From assembly GCF_027942865.1 (NCBI RefSeq), contig NC_134515.1, forward strand, positions 11,523,339-11,587,338: a stretch of 64,000 nucleotides of DNA, written 5' to 3'. A program made the position numbers and the translations under genes. This document shows positions 23,601 through 36,300 of the stretch, in pieces. The notes under the pieces are model-generated. The model saw only the letters and a list, made by a program, of their open reading frames with translations. It was not told where the DNA came from and made no database searches. Source of the stretch: Odontesthes bonariensis. Lineage: Eukaryota > Chordata > Actinopteri > Atheriniformes > Atherinopsidae. Every line of letters starts with the position of its first letter. Position 1 is the stretch's first letter.

Positions 23601-26600
23601 AAGCCTTACACTCCTATTGTGGTGACGCTTTGGTACCGATCGCCAGAGCTGCTGCTGGGAGCTAAGGTGAGAATTCAAGTTCACACAGCTTATCCAAAGT
23701 TGGATGAAATACCTGTGCAACAGCTGAAATTGAAAACATTGAGGTGGAGAGCTTTCATGGAGGTGATTGCGTCATCTTGATCGACTGTTTCAGGCAAAGA
23801 TATATTTTCAATAGAAGACAACATCTGTAAAACATTTGGCCTGTAAGATACCAAGTACCACAAAATGCTTTTGGAGTTGTAGAGTGTTTGAAATATGCAG
23901 CCAGATGGCAGAGGCCCAGCGAGCTGTCAGAGCACATCCACTTTCAGACACGAGACAAACTCAAACAGAAACATGCCAGGCAGACTGTCTAGTCCTTGTT
24001 TCTGCGGACTACCACTGTGTTTGTTCTTCTCTCCACAGGAGTACTCCACAGCTGTGGACATGTGGTCTGTGGGCTGCATATTTGGCGAACTTCTCACACA
24101 GAAACCTCTTTTCCCTGGAAAATCTGAAATTGACCAAATTAACAAGGTTTTCAAGGTAAATGTCATCATTTGCTCTTAAGAAATAAACTCAATTGTCACC
24201 ATAAAGTAAAACTCTTACGCTTACTGTCTGTAAATCTAATGTCGTGTCTGCAAGGCTTCAGGATGCAGTTTTGCAGCTCATCTCAAGGTGGAGCTGTTGT
24301 TAGACACCTGATGGAGTTATTATGAAACTGCATAGTTGGTTGAATACCCTTCAGTGTCTAATCCATATAAAGCACTGCAGCCATGTGGACTGATATCATT
24401 CATTCTTCCCGTGTCACACTCTTTGATCAATTAAAGTAATGAGACGTACATCACACTGATCTAATGTTACATATCTCATATCTTATCTTGCACTGAAAGC
24501 ATGTCATGTGTGTGTTTGTGTGTGCTGACTTTAGGACCTCGGTTCACCCAGCGAGAAGATCTGGCCCGGCTACAATGAGTTGCCTGCTGTGAAGAAGATG
24601 ACTTTCACAGAGTATCCCTACAACAACCTGCGGAAGCGCTTTGGAGCGCTGCTGTCAGACCAAGGCTTCGACCTCATGAACAAGTAGGAGTCCTAAAGGC
24701 ATCATATCGTGTCCTATCCCACCCATTAGCCACATTACATCAGAACACTTCACTACAGTCAGTCTGACTCAACTGGTTTTTAAGTTGCTGCGCCTGGATA
24801 ATGCTGTTCTCGGATTACTGGTATGACATCATGAGAAGACCATTTGTGTCTTATTTGTTACTTTCACGAAAGGTAAAAAGTTCATATAAGCCTTGTAGTA
24901 TGAGATGAGACTTGATAATTGCTGACCAAATAAACAGAAAATTTCAAGCAAAATACATTCTGTGGTTCAAGAAAAACCTCAGCGTTCTTCATCATGGACT
25001 CTGACAAATGCATAGGTCAGTGCAGGTAACCCTCACTCTATGAACCAGCTGGTCTATTGCCACATTTGTTGTGCATCTGGAGGTACGATTTCCAGTTTCT
25101 ACAGTTTGATCTGCTCCAGCTTTTGCTCTCTCAGACGCTCCCTTTAAGCCAATGAACAGTATTTTTTGTTGTCTCCGACAGTTTTGAACAGTTGTCTCCA
25201 TATTGGTGGATAGTTATTTTGTATGTCTGTTCTAAACTGAGAACTATTTGTGTCTCTTCGACTGACCATGACATGGATTTTCAAGCTCCCATTGTTGTAG
25301 AAAGACATGTCCCTGGAGCAAAGAAATAGCTGCTGCTTGTAGCTTTGCTCCACTCTTTAAAAGTGGTGCCGTTTATTTTGTTCTGGTGCACGTCCTGTGA
25401 TGATTGTCTGTCCAGTCAGCGGTCTGCAGTGTTTTCATGTCACCATTTAGTACCAGCTTGGCTCCCTTGGAACTTCGACTTTGAGATATTATCAAAAAAA
25501 GTTACTAGGTACTAACAATGGAAAACAAAATCAACAAACTGTGGCAAATCAGTAAAATAAAAGAAAATGATCAATTTACATGAAGAATTTACTGTTTTGT
25601 GGCAGATTTTCTCAGTCTAATTAGACCTAAAATATCCACATAGGTGTTGTGCCTGTGGTGCCTCACTCAGGTGTCTTAACCATAAACATTGAAAACATGA
25701 ATTCATGGAAGACTCATTTCGACGAACAATCAGCATGGTTCTTGCCGTGAAAATGACGAGCAAAACACATTTTTACCTTGTCAGATCCTTTAGCTTTTTC
25801 CGTAGTTTTTCATTCAGTCGGTGCGTTCCTGGCAAGCTGATATAAAACACGACAGCCACAGTAGCACATTGGTAATTCATCAACATGCCTCAGCAGGAGT
25901 CTTGTTCCATTCACCTGTTCAATTGCATGCTCCGCACTACACAAAAATGTAGTTGAGAACACGTCTTATACAAAAACGAGTCATTTTCACGTACAGAGTA
26001 ACAGGTTTAAAATTCTCTCTTGCGCATTCTAAAGATCAGCATAGTTTAGCAGCTGCAATAGTGAGCTATTCCGCTCTCACCTCAGATCTTTACTGACCCA
26101 CTGAGTCTTTTGTGTACACCTGTAATGACAAAATCGTATTGCTCAGTGAGCTTCCAGCTGCAGAGGATGGTAACAACATGTCCACTGTGCTGCTGGAGGG
26201 ATCACAGTTCAGTGGAAGTCTGGCGCCTGTCCAGTGCTGCTGAAACCTTCCAGCTGTCAGAAAACTCAAAAAGCATTTTACCCAGGGACACATTCATACC
26301 ACAGCAGGTCAGCACGGAGAGAGGTTCTGTTTGAAAAGCCTCGGAGCAGCCAAAAGGCATTTGTAGGTGTAGTTTGGCAGGTAGAAATCACAGAGCTGTT
26401 TGGAATATCACACCCCCCTGTGTTGGAAAAGGTTTGAAGATTGAGGTATTTACTATCCAACCTGAGGAGGGATCTCAACATACGAGTGATTTCTGAACCT
26501 GCTGTGCTTCACAATGTTCGAGCTCAGACATTCTGGTTTAAATCTTGTTAAATGCTGCTGGTTTTCCGTCCTTTTAGTAATTGTGTTCCAACACCTTGTG

Positions 26601-28594
26601 ACATGGTTGCAAATAAGGCTGCTGGAATTTTTCGCTGCGTCATGAGTGTCCAGATGAGGAGCAAGGTCACGCTTGCAGAAGGAGCACACAGTTCCAAAGC
26701 ATTCAGCGGTGTTGCGTTCACTGTTGAGTTGAGATGGCTTGATTTGGTCATTTAATCGGGTCACTGTCTTTGTCCCGGTAGACGTGCGCTGGATGTATGT
26801 CAAGCATGAAGTATGCCAAGTGTGGTTGTTTAGACGTGCTTTATAAATGGAATTTGTTTTGATTTCTCATCGCGACACTGTGCAGCCACTTATCCAGTTG
26901 TGAGAACATTGGTTGCATATGATTTTGGTCGAATGTTTCCACGAAACGTAAAAATTTGACTTCGGTCAGACTAACACAGTGATTTGCTTTTTTTTTTAGT
27001 GACATGTCAACATGCTTAATGAATTCAACACCAGCTTTGGCCTCATGTGTTACAAAGTTTTCATCAGTCTTCCACATTAAAGTGGAGCAGATTTATATAT
27101 TTATTAATATTTTATTGAAAATGTCAGTTTTTCACTTTTTCTTGCACACCGACCCTGCTCACATGTAGAGGATTACAATCAGACACAGTTCTCTTGAAAG
27201 CCAATTATCCCAACTGAGCAGTTCTCTACTATGCCACGGTGACCCTGTATAATTAGAGCTTTTTGCTGAAACTCTCTGACCCCTTTGTGTCTGGCAGGAT
27301 TATCTGTAGCTGTATTAATACAGGTGATATTAAAGTTTCCTTCTGTGGATGTAAAGTGTTTTTCTCTCACTTTTAGATCGATACACATCAGGTGAAGCCA
27401 TCAGACTTTGATCAAATCACTTTTTGGTTGACACAGAGACGGGTAGTATTATCTATCGGCTGCCTGGTGGCTCACTAAACAACCTATACAGCCGAGTCAT
27501 TTTCATTTGCTCTCGTGTCATCTGTTGGCCATTTATCGTCGCTATTTTTTTGGCTCTGGCACAGAAGGATGATTCCTGCGTAGTTAATCCTGCCTACAAA
27601 GATCTGATTGATTTTCCAAATGGGGAAACGGCCTTTAGTGAGCTAAACACCAGACCTGTTTAAATTGCAGAAAGAATCTGAGGTGAGGGCAGCCTTACAG
27701 GGGTCTGGCGCCAGGTTGCCTCTTTACCAAAATCATTCAAATTGAATTAAGTGAATGAAGCATATCCATATGAACTGCTGTTGTGTGCTTGTCAGATTCC
27801 TCACCTACTGCCCCAGTAAGAGGATCATATCAGACGAGGCTCTCAAGCACGAGTACTTCAGAGAGACGCCACTCCCCATCGAGCCCTCCATGTTCCCCAC
27901 CTGGCCGGCCAAGAGCGAGCAACAGAGGGTGAAGAGAGGCACCAGTCCTCGTCCACCCGAGGGAGGCCTTGCCTACAGTCACCTGGTAAGGACATTAGAC
28001 TCCACTTTCTCCATTACATACGGCTACCAGGCTTTCTGCACACTGTGTGTGTTAAACAGATTACAGACCTACAGACTTCTGCTTTGTGTCAGAGTATTTC
28101 CTCTTTGTGTTTTCCAAGATGAGCCCCCTTAAGTTCCTAATGTTTTCAGCAGTGGTCCTACTCGTCCATAACCTTCAGTCTAATACTGATATTTTTCAGC
28201 ACAAGTGTCAAATATTTGTCAATTTTTTTTCACAAACTAGACCATCATGACGCAGTTAATGGTTGTCATCGTATTTTTTATTCTTGTCAGGGTAGAAAAA
28301 CCTGTGAAACGTACCACAAGTTCATAAAGACTCACTGAAACCCAAAAATGATAATGAAAGTGTTGATAATTTTAATCTTGAAAAACTCAGGTTTGAAAAA
28401 CCAGTGTAATATTTATCAGGTCTATGATAAAGTGTAAGAAATCAAGCCAGATGACATCAGAAGTTTACCATCAGCTTATTTTGTTTCCGTCATCTCCCCA
28501 GGGCGATGACGACCTGAAAGACACAGGCTTCCACCTCACCACCAGCAACCAGGGAGCGTCTGCAGTCGGCCCAGGATTCAGCCTAAAATTTTGA
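16561..28594 (+). CDS. cdk11b: Cyclin-dependent kinase 11B (PITSLRE kinase)
   Basis: Nineteen coding exons: 16561-16671, 17108-17223, 17380-17507, 17619-17763, 18164-18300, 18506-18631, 18728-18826, 19093-19248, 19337-19411, 20828-21045, 21171-21261, 21346-21467, 21572-21677, 22622-22743, 23559-23666, 24039-24155, 24535-24683, 27796-27985 and 28502-28594 (TGA). They total 2409 bases for 802 residues, and all phases join. CDK11 is a nuclear cyclin-L-dependent kinase acting in transcription and pre-mRNA splicing. The N-terminus ([21 protein letters not shown]) and the Arg/Glu-rich arm are near the human sequence. Residues about 292-330 are an acidic run. The kinase domain spans about 445-730: glycine loop EEGTYG 452-457, VALK Lys474, PITSLRE 486-492, HRD 567-569, DFG 587-589, T-loop Thr607, and RSPE where human has RAPE. 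The end GPGFSLKF is conserved. Exon 4 has tandem acceptors CAGGAG. The p58 start methionine is absent (Gln347). Confidence 0.97.
18408..18421 (+). repeat. Homopolymer G run
   Basis: About fourteen consecutive G in the cdk11b intron between exons 5 and 6. It is length-unstable and prone to assembly error. Confidence 0.8.
19127..19212 (+). repeat. GAG/GAA codon repeat in cdk11b exon 8
   Basis: Nearly pure purine trinucleotide tract encoding a glutamate-rich segment of CDK11 (within residues about 299-327). Human CDK11B has a comparable Glu run at this site, so the feature is ancestral. The near-uniform GAG/GAA codons make its length likely to vary among individuals. Confidence 0.85.
20621..20648. 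repeat. TA microsatellite
   Basis: Alternating AT dinucleotides with one C interruption, in the cdk11b intron between exons 9 and 10. A second TA tract lies at about 1481-1504 in atp13a2. Confidence 0.85.
21772..22584. mobile_element. Non-autonomous hAT-type transposon with 8-bp target duplication
   Basis: The 8-mer TCTGCACC flanks the element exactly at 21772-21779 and 22577-22584. The termini are imperfect inverted repeats: TAGGGCTGTCGCG at 21780 and, reverse-complemented from 22576, TAGGGCCGTCGCG. Both ends also contain internal ACCGCGGTG words. The insert is 797 bp and has no transposase frame. Eight-base duplications and (C/T)AGGG-type ends are typical of hAT elements. It lies in the cdk11b intron between exons 13 and 14, and its right end is 38 bases from the duplicated-site end to the next exon. 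Confidence 0.93.
24684..27795 (+). other. Large cdk11b intron 17, no embedded gene seen
   Basis: This 3.1-kb intron separates the kinase-core exons from the C-terminal lobe. I read both strands and found only short unconvincing open frames, no recognisable transposon ends, and no tRNA or snoRNA boxes. Confidence 0.5.
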
Positions 28595-30391
28595 GCCCAA
28601 AACTGCCGGACATGCGGCTTTCTAACGGAGAAGGATGGAGAGATCTGGTGCGGGTTTGCAGCGACAGGCCAGATCAGTATCTGGTCAACAACAACTGTTA
28701 CCAAATAGTCAGGACTGTCTAACAGCAAGACTGATGGCTTAAACATGTTGAATTTTAGCTGCTTCTCTGTATTTTTAAGCCATTTTCAAAGAGACCATTC
28801 TGGCTGTACAAGAGGAGGCAACCATAAATCTGTTAGAATTTAGCTCTCATGTTTGACTTCTGTTTTATTTCCCTTCTTATACTTCATGAGAGAGGACCAG
28901 ATTTCATAGATGGTTGGTATTTCCTGGCTGTCTGAGCTACTGTATAATGATGCAGCGTTTGCTGTATGTTCCATTCAACATTGTGTTTTAAATTTACTTG
29001 GAAATGTCAGCTCACGTGATGACGGGGAGACAGTGTTTTTGCTAGAAATAAAGTTTGAAGCTTTGCTTTGTCTACGATTTCCCCAGTATTTATAAACTCT
29101 GTCTATGCTATGCAAACAGCCAGGGGAAAAAAAAAAAAGGGAAGTTGAGCCTAAAAGAAGTCCAGCCCTCATCTAAACTCAGTAGTCTCTGTCCAAAAGT
29201 GATGTCATTCTTAGCGCTGCACTCTTTGTCATAATACTTTGTTCTTTCAGGGGAAAAGAGGCCCCGACTTTGCTCTGCCTTTGTTTTTAAATGACTTTAC
29301 GGCATTTGAATTAAACCAATAAATTCTCTGATTGTGAGCCAAAGAAAAATAAATAGTACAGCTCAGCTCCCTGCAAGACCACACGCTACTTAAACTGCAT
29401 TAGGCGCAGAAAAATCCTCTTGTCCTGGGGCTTCTATAGCCAGCACTAAATGGAAATATTCATTAATCAGTTTTATATGTCCCCTACCCCCGCCGGAGCC
29501 CCTTCTGCAGATTATTACACCTGATGTGTTGAATAAGCTTGGAAAGAGCTGCTGGTCGGACCGGCTGCCCAGGATCTGGAGGCAGACTGCTGGCTTCACT
29601 GTTAGGCTAGTAAAGTAAGCTAGACGTCTGAAGCGCTCCATGTGCTGTTTAAAGGTCCAGATAGATCCAAAGGCTGTAGACAACATTGCTTATTCTGGCT
29701 TTAGTGGCTTAGTTTTGATCAGTGAGTAAAATATTGAAATGGCTGAGGAAGAGCTTCTGTAATTTTTTCAGGTCCTTGAACGAAGAGCATTGGAGACATG
29801 GATTTTTTTTTACATTTTTTTTTTTTTATTATTTTGGATGATAAGGTTAGGGATTGATTTTGTAGACCCCCTCCCTCCCCTAAATCAATTTTCCAGTGGT
29901 AGTGAATTGGTTTAAACAGTATGAAATGAGCTTAAACAGACAATGTGTAAAAAGTCCATGATTGTAACACTATGCAACTAGTTGAACCCCATTTTTCACA
30001 AGTTCCCCTTGAACCAATGGGTGGCCTCGGACCTCATTACTCTTTTAGCTGCAAGAGCCTCGAAGAAGTCCAGGCTGGGTGAATCCAGAGTAGATTTAAT
30101 TGTCCCAAAGCTGTCAGCTGTTAAGATCTGCTCAGACTTCATCACCAAATAAAACGCAAACTTCATTGACTGCCATGAACAGCTTTTCACAGTCGGGTAG
30201 TATGTTTCCGCGCTAATGCTACCTGTTATGGAGCGTTTATTATTTGCACATAAGACAATGCATTTAAGAATGACAGTCAACAGTAGATAATGCTATGTGG
30301 GTGATACAAGAAGGGTGTTTAAAAACAAAAACAAAAACTGAAATATGTGCCCTTGTGTCCTGTTCAGCATGCGGTCGAGCTGACGGGGCCC
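28595..30391. other. Convergent 3' UTR region of cdk11b (+) and mmp23 (-)
   Basis: No coding gene is visible between the two stop codons (1.8 kb). Minus-strand AATAAA for mmp23 (plus TTTATT) occurs at 30236-30241, about 150 bases after its stop. T-rich runs lie near 29807-29830. The remainder looks like ordinary UTR and spacer. Confidence 0.5.
29047..29052 (+). other. Polyadenylation signal candidate for cdk11b
   Basis: AATAAA about 450 bases after the cdk11b stop. Another AATAAA lies near 29319. Confidence 0.5.
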
Positions 30392-33300
30392 TCAGAAACG
30401 CACACGTACTCTCCACGAATAGTTAGTGAGAACTTTATCCTTTTTCCTCACAATACACGTGTACAGGCCTTCGTTGATGGCGTTGGCCACTATAGTGATG
30501 TGGTCGCCTTTCAGGGAGATGTAGTTTGGGCGAGAGTACTCCAGCAGCTCCCCGTCTTTGTACCAGCTGCAACAGGAGTCAGACTTCAGAAACCATTCAA
30601 TGCAACACTATAGCATCACTGCAGCCACGTGGACTGATTCAAAACGGATAAAAAATTAGAGACACTCACTGTACTTTGCCTTGCCTTGATGCAATTTTTT
30701 TCCCACAACGAAAAGTAAGCTTCTTGCCCTCGATGACCAGTTTGTGTTTAGTCCTCGGGGGAGTCGGAGTTGGAGGGACCGTGGGGAAAGGGAATTCTGA
30801 GGAGGATGGAAAGGAAACACTTTTAACAGGTGCACCACGTTAATAAATGTAAAGGTTTATTGAACCTAAAATGTTCTCTACTACTCAGAGGAGCTTACAG
30901 AGAGCTGAGATTACCTTATACCTCAGTGTCTTTTATAATCGGGAGACGGCACCTTTCCCGTACAAATATAATGATGAAGTTTAAAAGGTTTGATGCAAAC
31001 CTTATCACCTCAGACACTTATCATATGCCATGGCAAACACCACTATAATCTCTCCCATCTGGTTGCTGACAGACACAACAGGCCAGCTTGTGATCAACTC
31101 ATAGTCTGCCTAAGAAACAGTCATTCTCGTTAATGCCGCAAAAATCCAAATTGACCTTGTGTGTCTCTAACCCTCAAGCCACAGTCTGAAATTCCAGCGG
31201 TTTGGAGTCACTTAGGAATTTTCCACAGCCGTACTACGTCTCCCAATCAACAATGAGGAACAGATTATTCTGAGCCAGGAATCGTATCATCATGTGTCTC
31301 CACACTGTCCCTTGTTGCTGACAAAAATCTCTGAAAGCCACAACAATCTATGGGCTGTGATCGTTAAGAGGAGCCATTTCCTGTTGTGCAACAGGAGACC
31401 TCAACACCAGAGCATCCCACTGTAAACCTAAAGAGGCTTAGGGATTCAGATTGCTGATGTGTCAGAGACTTAGTGTAAAGCAGCTCTCATTAATACAGCC
31501 ATCCACAGGTACTGGCTCTACTGAGCCTCTAAGAAAATGCTGCTGTTTTCCAGAAACACAATATAAAACTCTGTCAGTGGACAGTGTAATCTTCCCCTCG
31601 AATCAGATTCTTGAAAACCTCCATCACAACTCTGTGTGGCTGGACCTGTTGGCTCCCGTTGCTCCATTGGCAAACGGTTCACAGCAGCTCCTTGCGCTGC
31701 TCAATTGAGTGAAAACCTTTTTTTTTTTTTTTTTTTTTTTTTCTTTTCCTCTGGACTGCTGCTGCTTTCTGCTGTCTTACCGTAACAGAAATCACAGCTG
31801 GAGGGGCAGTGCTTTTGCATCAGCTTGCGTTTGCTGTCGCAATAGCCTTTTCGAGCCCAGGCAGGACAGATAAATAACCGGTCCAAACATCCTGGAAGAG
31901 AGGGGGAGATGGAGTGAGCAGGAGGAGGACCAGACAGCACTTCTCAGTCAGCAGCAAAAGAAACTGGATCCCTGATCTGCTTTTCATGCCAGTGAAAATG
32001 ATTCACTTTAGTACACACTAATGATGACTCACGAGTAGTTTATACAGTATTCATTAATGCCACGTTGGCTTTCACTGTCAGTCGTCAAAGACAAACACTG
32101 TGGTCTACATTCTTGTTCGCTCTGACCAAAAATGAATCACAGATTTTGTATTGCTGGTTCTTCACAAGTGTATATAGAAACGTAATTCCTCTAATGCCAG
32201 GATCAGACTACAAAATGTGTTTGCACTTTGGGATAATCACTGTGTCAGATTAGACCATCATTTTAAGACTTAAATGTTTTGCCCTGACTTGGCCTACAGT
32301 CATGGCAGACTGCACGTTGGACTGCAACTAATAGGAGCTTGCCATCTCTCATGACAGCTGATTGGGTATTTGGATCCACTTTTGCTGTAAGCATGTTAAA
32401 CAACAATTTCATGGAATATTTTGAAAAAAGTTCCACCAGGTGGAAAACTGGTCCAAGATTTGTGCAACTATTGAAGACTTATTTTTGCTTCCAATGCCCC
32501 AGATCTGTCAAGTTGGGCCATCATGTAGTCTGTTCCCAGCAAGAGAACTGGACTTCCTGTTTAACTTCGATTCTTTCAAGAGCTTTTGGATGAATTATGT
32601 GTTATTCAAACCAGATAAGCCCCAAATCCTCCACTGCTCTTTACAAAAAACAAGTGCATTGCATTCTTATAAGAATGTAAGAAACATGAGGACGTACCAT
32701 AGAGACGGTGCAAACCCCACACCTCATCCTGCGTGATTAGCTTGCGCCCTGTCAGAGTTGCATTCAAGTGCATTATAGCTTTTGGGTTCATGGAGTGCAT
32801 GAGTCCAAGGACATGGCCTATTTCATGAGTTGCCACATGGACAAGATCAGTCAGCCAAACCCCTGCAACGGAGATAATGCCGGTTAGTTTCCCATGTTGT
32901 GGTCCAGTTCAGAGTCAGCTGCATTCATCGCATAGGGGGTTTAAATATCAGCAGTTTCAACAAACATAATGAAGATGCATGCCTTTCTTCCAGCTGAAGC
33001 GCATGTCTCCCAGAATCCAGTATTCGTGGTCGTCAAAGTGAATCTCGCCTGTTGGCGGGAAGAAAGCATGAGCCAATTCTCCTGTGATACCGTCGAAACA
33101 ATGGTGCAAATAGGACTGCAAACAGTCTGTGTGGTTGACGGGGTAGAAGCCTGCCAAAACAAAGAGACACATATCTCATAATCGGGAAGGGAAGCCCCGA
33201 TTTCGTTATTTCTGCTTTGTGCAGAAAGATGATTAATTACAAAAGACAGATACCTCCTTGCTAAGCCTTCGCCCTGCATGATGACTATGCTTCTCGCTGT

Positions 33301-36300
33301 CATGAGAATTTATGGAGGACCCTTGAGTCCACTCAGAGGGACAGATAAAGCATGATTTTGACTGCTTTGCCTTAGGCTGACACATATGGAAGTTGTCAAG
33401 CATTCACTTTTTCACTTGGAATTATGAATCATGCTGAGTATGAGTTTGATAATATACAGTAGTGTGATTTAATGAGTTGGAGGCTAAGACATTTTGGCGA
33501 TGACAGCATGGAGAGAGAAACAGTAACGACAAAGCAGAAGTCTGGAGCTCAGAGCCAAGGAACATCTGTTGGGGACTGATACAGCCGCATGCAGTGTACC
33601 CACCAATCTGCATGTCTGCCTCTTCGTCCGCTGGCACCTCTCTGAATGTGAACGGCGACACGTCGCTCCACATGCCAAAAGCCTTGGCAATGCCTCGGCG
33701 TGTGTCGCTGGCATTTATCAAGTTTGTAGGGAAGGAGAGCAACCTGTTGAGAAACAACAGCATTGCGTAGTCAGTTCAGGTTTGTGCACACATTCCTCCA
33801 CAGTGGAAGAATCTGCCAAAACACAATGGCTACTGTTCAGACACACAAGAAATCCCACAAGCACTGCAAGTACAGCTCCATTACCGAGACTTCATATTCT
33901 TCTGCATCTCAGCCAGGGTTAGATTTACACTGATACTTATTATATTTCTCTAATTCAAAAACTATTCAAAATTTGGCAAAAGCTTATCTTCTGTTCACTT
34001 AAGGTTGTTGGCTAACCAAAACTCAGTGATTGAGCCTCTTTAGTTTAATCTAATCTTCCCATTGAAGACTTTATGGGATCATTTCACAGCTCCAGAAAGA
34101 GTACAGTCGCTGGAACCTTTGTGAAAAGCTGCTGTCGTACGGTCCAAATTGTTTTGAAGCAAAGCCACTGCAGTGTGAGTGCAGAGGTCCCCTGTGTGCT
34201 TTTTAATTTTCCTCTTCTCCTCAAATGAAAGCCCAGAGTTCTGTATAGTGGTCATTGTCAGATGATGACTTAAACCAACCTCTGGTAGACAACCAGCTGC
34301 ATGCATTTTCTCTCTGTTTTTGAAAATATTTTTGAAAATATTTCCAACATCCATGAAAGCTCTTGAAAGTTGTTGTGCAGAGTGTAAAGGAGACTGTGAG
34401 CAAATACTTGTATGTTAGCTTGAACTTGTCCCATTTGAGCTGCTCTGGGGTCAGGGTGTAGCGCTTGTTCCTGGAGAGGTGAAGCACTTGTGACCGGGCC
34501 TCTTTGCGGATCCCGATGAGCAACACAGTGGTGTGAGCTTCTTCCTTGGACAAAGCAAAAACCTTTAATGATTCACCTCACAGTGTTAGGTAATGTTAGG
34601 ACCTGAGGCCTGGCCCTTCTCTCATGTAGAAAGCAGTACAGCTGAGGCTTTCAAAGGAATTTAGAAATAAATAATTCCATTTGGTTAGCACAGTGAAGGT
34701 TATTGGGTCTAACCTTTGTAGCCGCAGGCGCTAGACAGTATTTGTTGTTTTGACAAGCACAGCTCCTATCTCAGTGTTTTGCTCAAGAAAGTTGGATATT
34801 TGATTTTCAAGCAAAGGCATTCCATCTAAAGGAAAGTGGCACTGGTCAGCTGTAAAGATGTTTTAACAATATTAGGTATGAGCCTTTTCATAGATCCACT
34901 GTGGCTGATATCTCTTTGGGGATGTGGAACATCAACTCCAGATAATCACATCTGGATTCTGCACTCTTTTACAGCTTTAAAAGGCCGTCGATGGGTGCTT
35001 TGCTTTTAAGCGATTTCATAAATATTCTCTGACTGAAGTTAAAATATGGTTCTCCATGAATGCAATATTCCAAGATAGCACCAGTTGATAAATCTATAAC
35101 TTTTTATGGAGATGGGTTTAAGTAATAAATCCTCTTTTCAACACTTGAAGAGAGGCCATGATTCTGACCCAAGAAGCCTGTTCTGTGCTTTACAACAAGA
35201 ATGTGTCTTGTCCTGTCTGTTGACTAATGACCGCTATAATGGCTCTTTCAGAGTTACGAATTGTATTTGCGTGCATTTTAATGACGTTCTCAAACTTTGA
35301 TATCCAAAGAATATAATGTGGGGAAATAAATCCTTAGCATTGCTTTTCTAACGGCTCCTACTGCTTCACAACTAAGCAGACAAATGGTGCAGTCAGGTTG
35401 TGTCTTCACAGTAGTTACTATGTCAAAATATTATGCTGGTCAATACCTGGTCAATACTCAAAGTCTTGAGCAACTCCTCGTTTCTTTTTAAATTGCCAAG
35501 AAAAAAAGAATTTAGTGATTCATTGAAACATCTGCAAAAATAAATGGAAATACCGGCAAAAACAGAGTTTGTACAACAAGCTTGAATATCAATATTTGGT
35601 CTAAGCACCTTTATTCTTGAACACTGTCTAAACCCTCTTTGACAAGCTTTCTTGTGATGTCTTTCAGTCCACTTCTTGTGTCCTTTGGCACAGCTCAGCC
35701 TTTTCTCCCTGTTTCCCTTCCTTAAGAACGGCTTCTTGACAGCCACCCATCCACAGAGACCATTTCTGATGAGGCTTTGATGGACAGTAGATGGATCAAC
35801 TGAGGGTCCAGATGCATCTCTCAGGACCGTGTCAGGTCTTTTCTGGAATTTCGTTTCTTAAGGACGTCACTTTCAGATAACATACATCTGTTGTAGATAG
35901 TTTTTTTTAATGTTGACACTTTTTATTTTGTCCTCCACTTGTCCAGTTTCTTCAAAAATTTTAAGGACGCACTGCACACCGTGCTGAGATATACCAAGTT
36001 TCTGCTAATAACTCCCCAATATTTATCTTGTTGGTGCAATACTATTTTATGTCAAGCTAACTGAGTTATCTTTGCTTTTTTATTGGACGCAACTAAAGAA
36101 ACTGGAACAAATTATGTGTCTTTGCGACTGGCTGCTAGTTAAAAAGGGCCTAAGTATACATTTTAAAATAAGTCATTTGCCAGGTGTGTTAGGTGCCTTT
36201 TTTTTTTATGACTGAATGAGTCAAAAGTCAGTGTTATGTGGCTTTTCAAGCAAAAATCACATTCCTCTCAAAATGGCCAGGTACAAGGACGGAACTGAAA

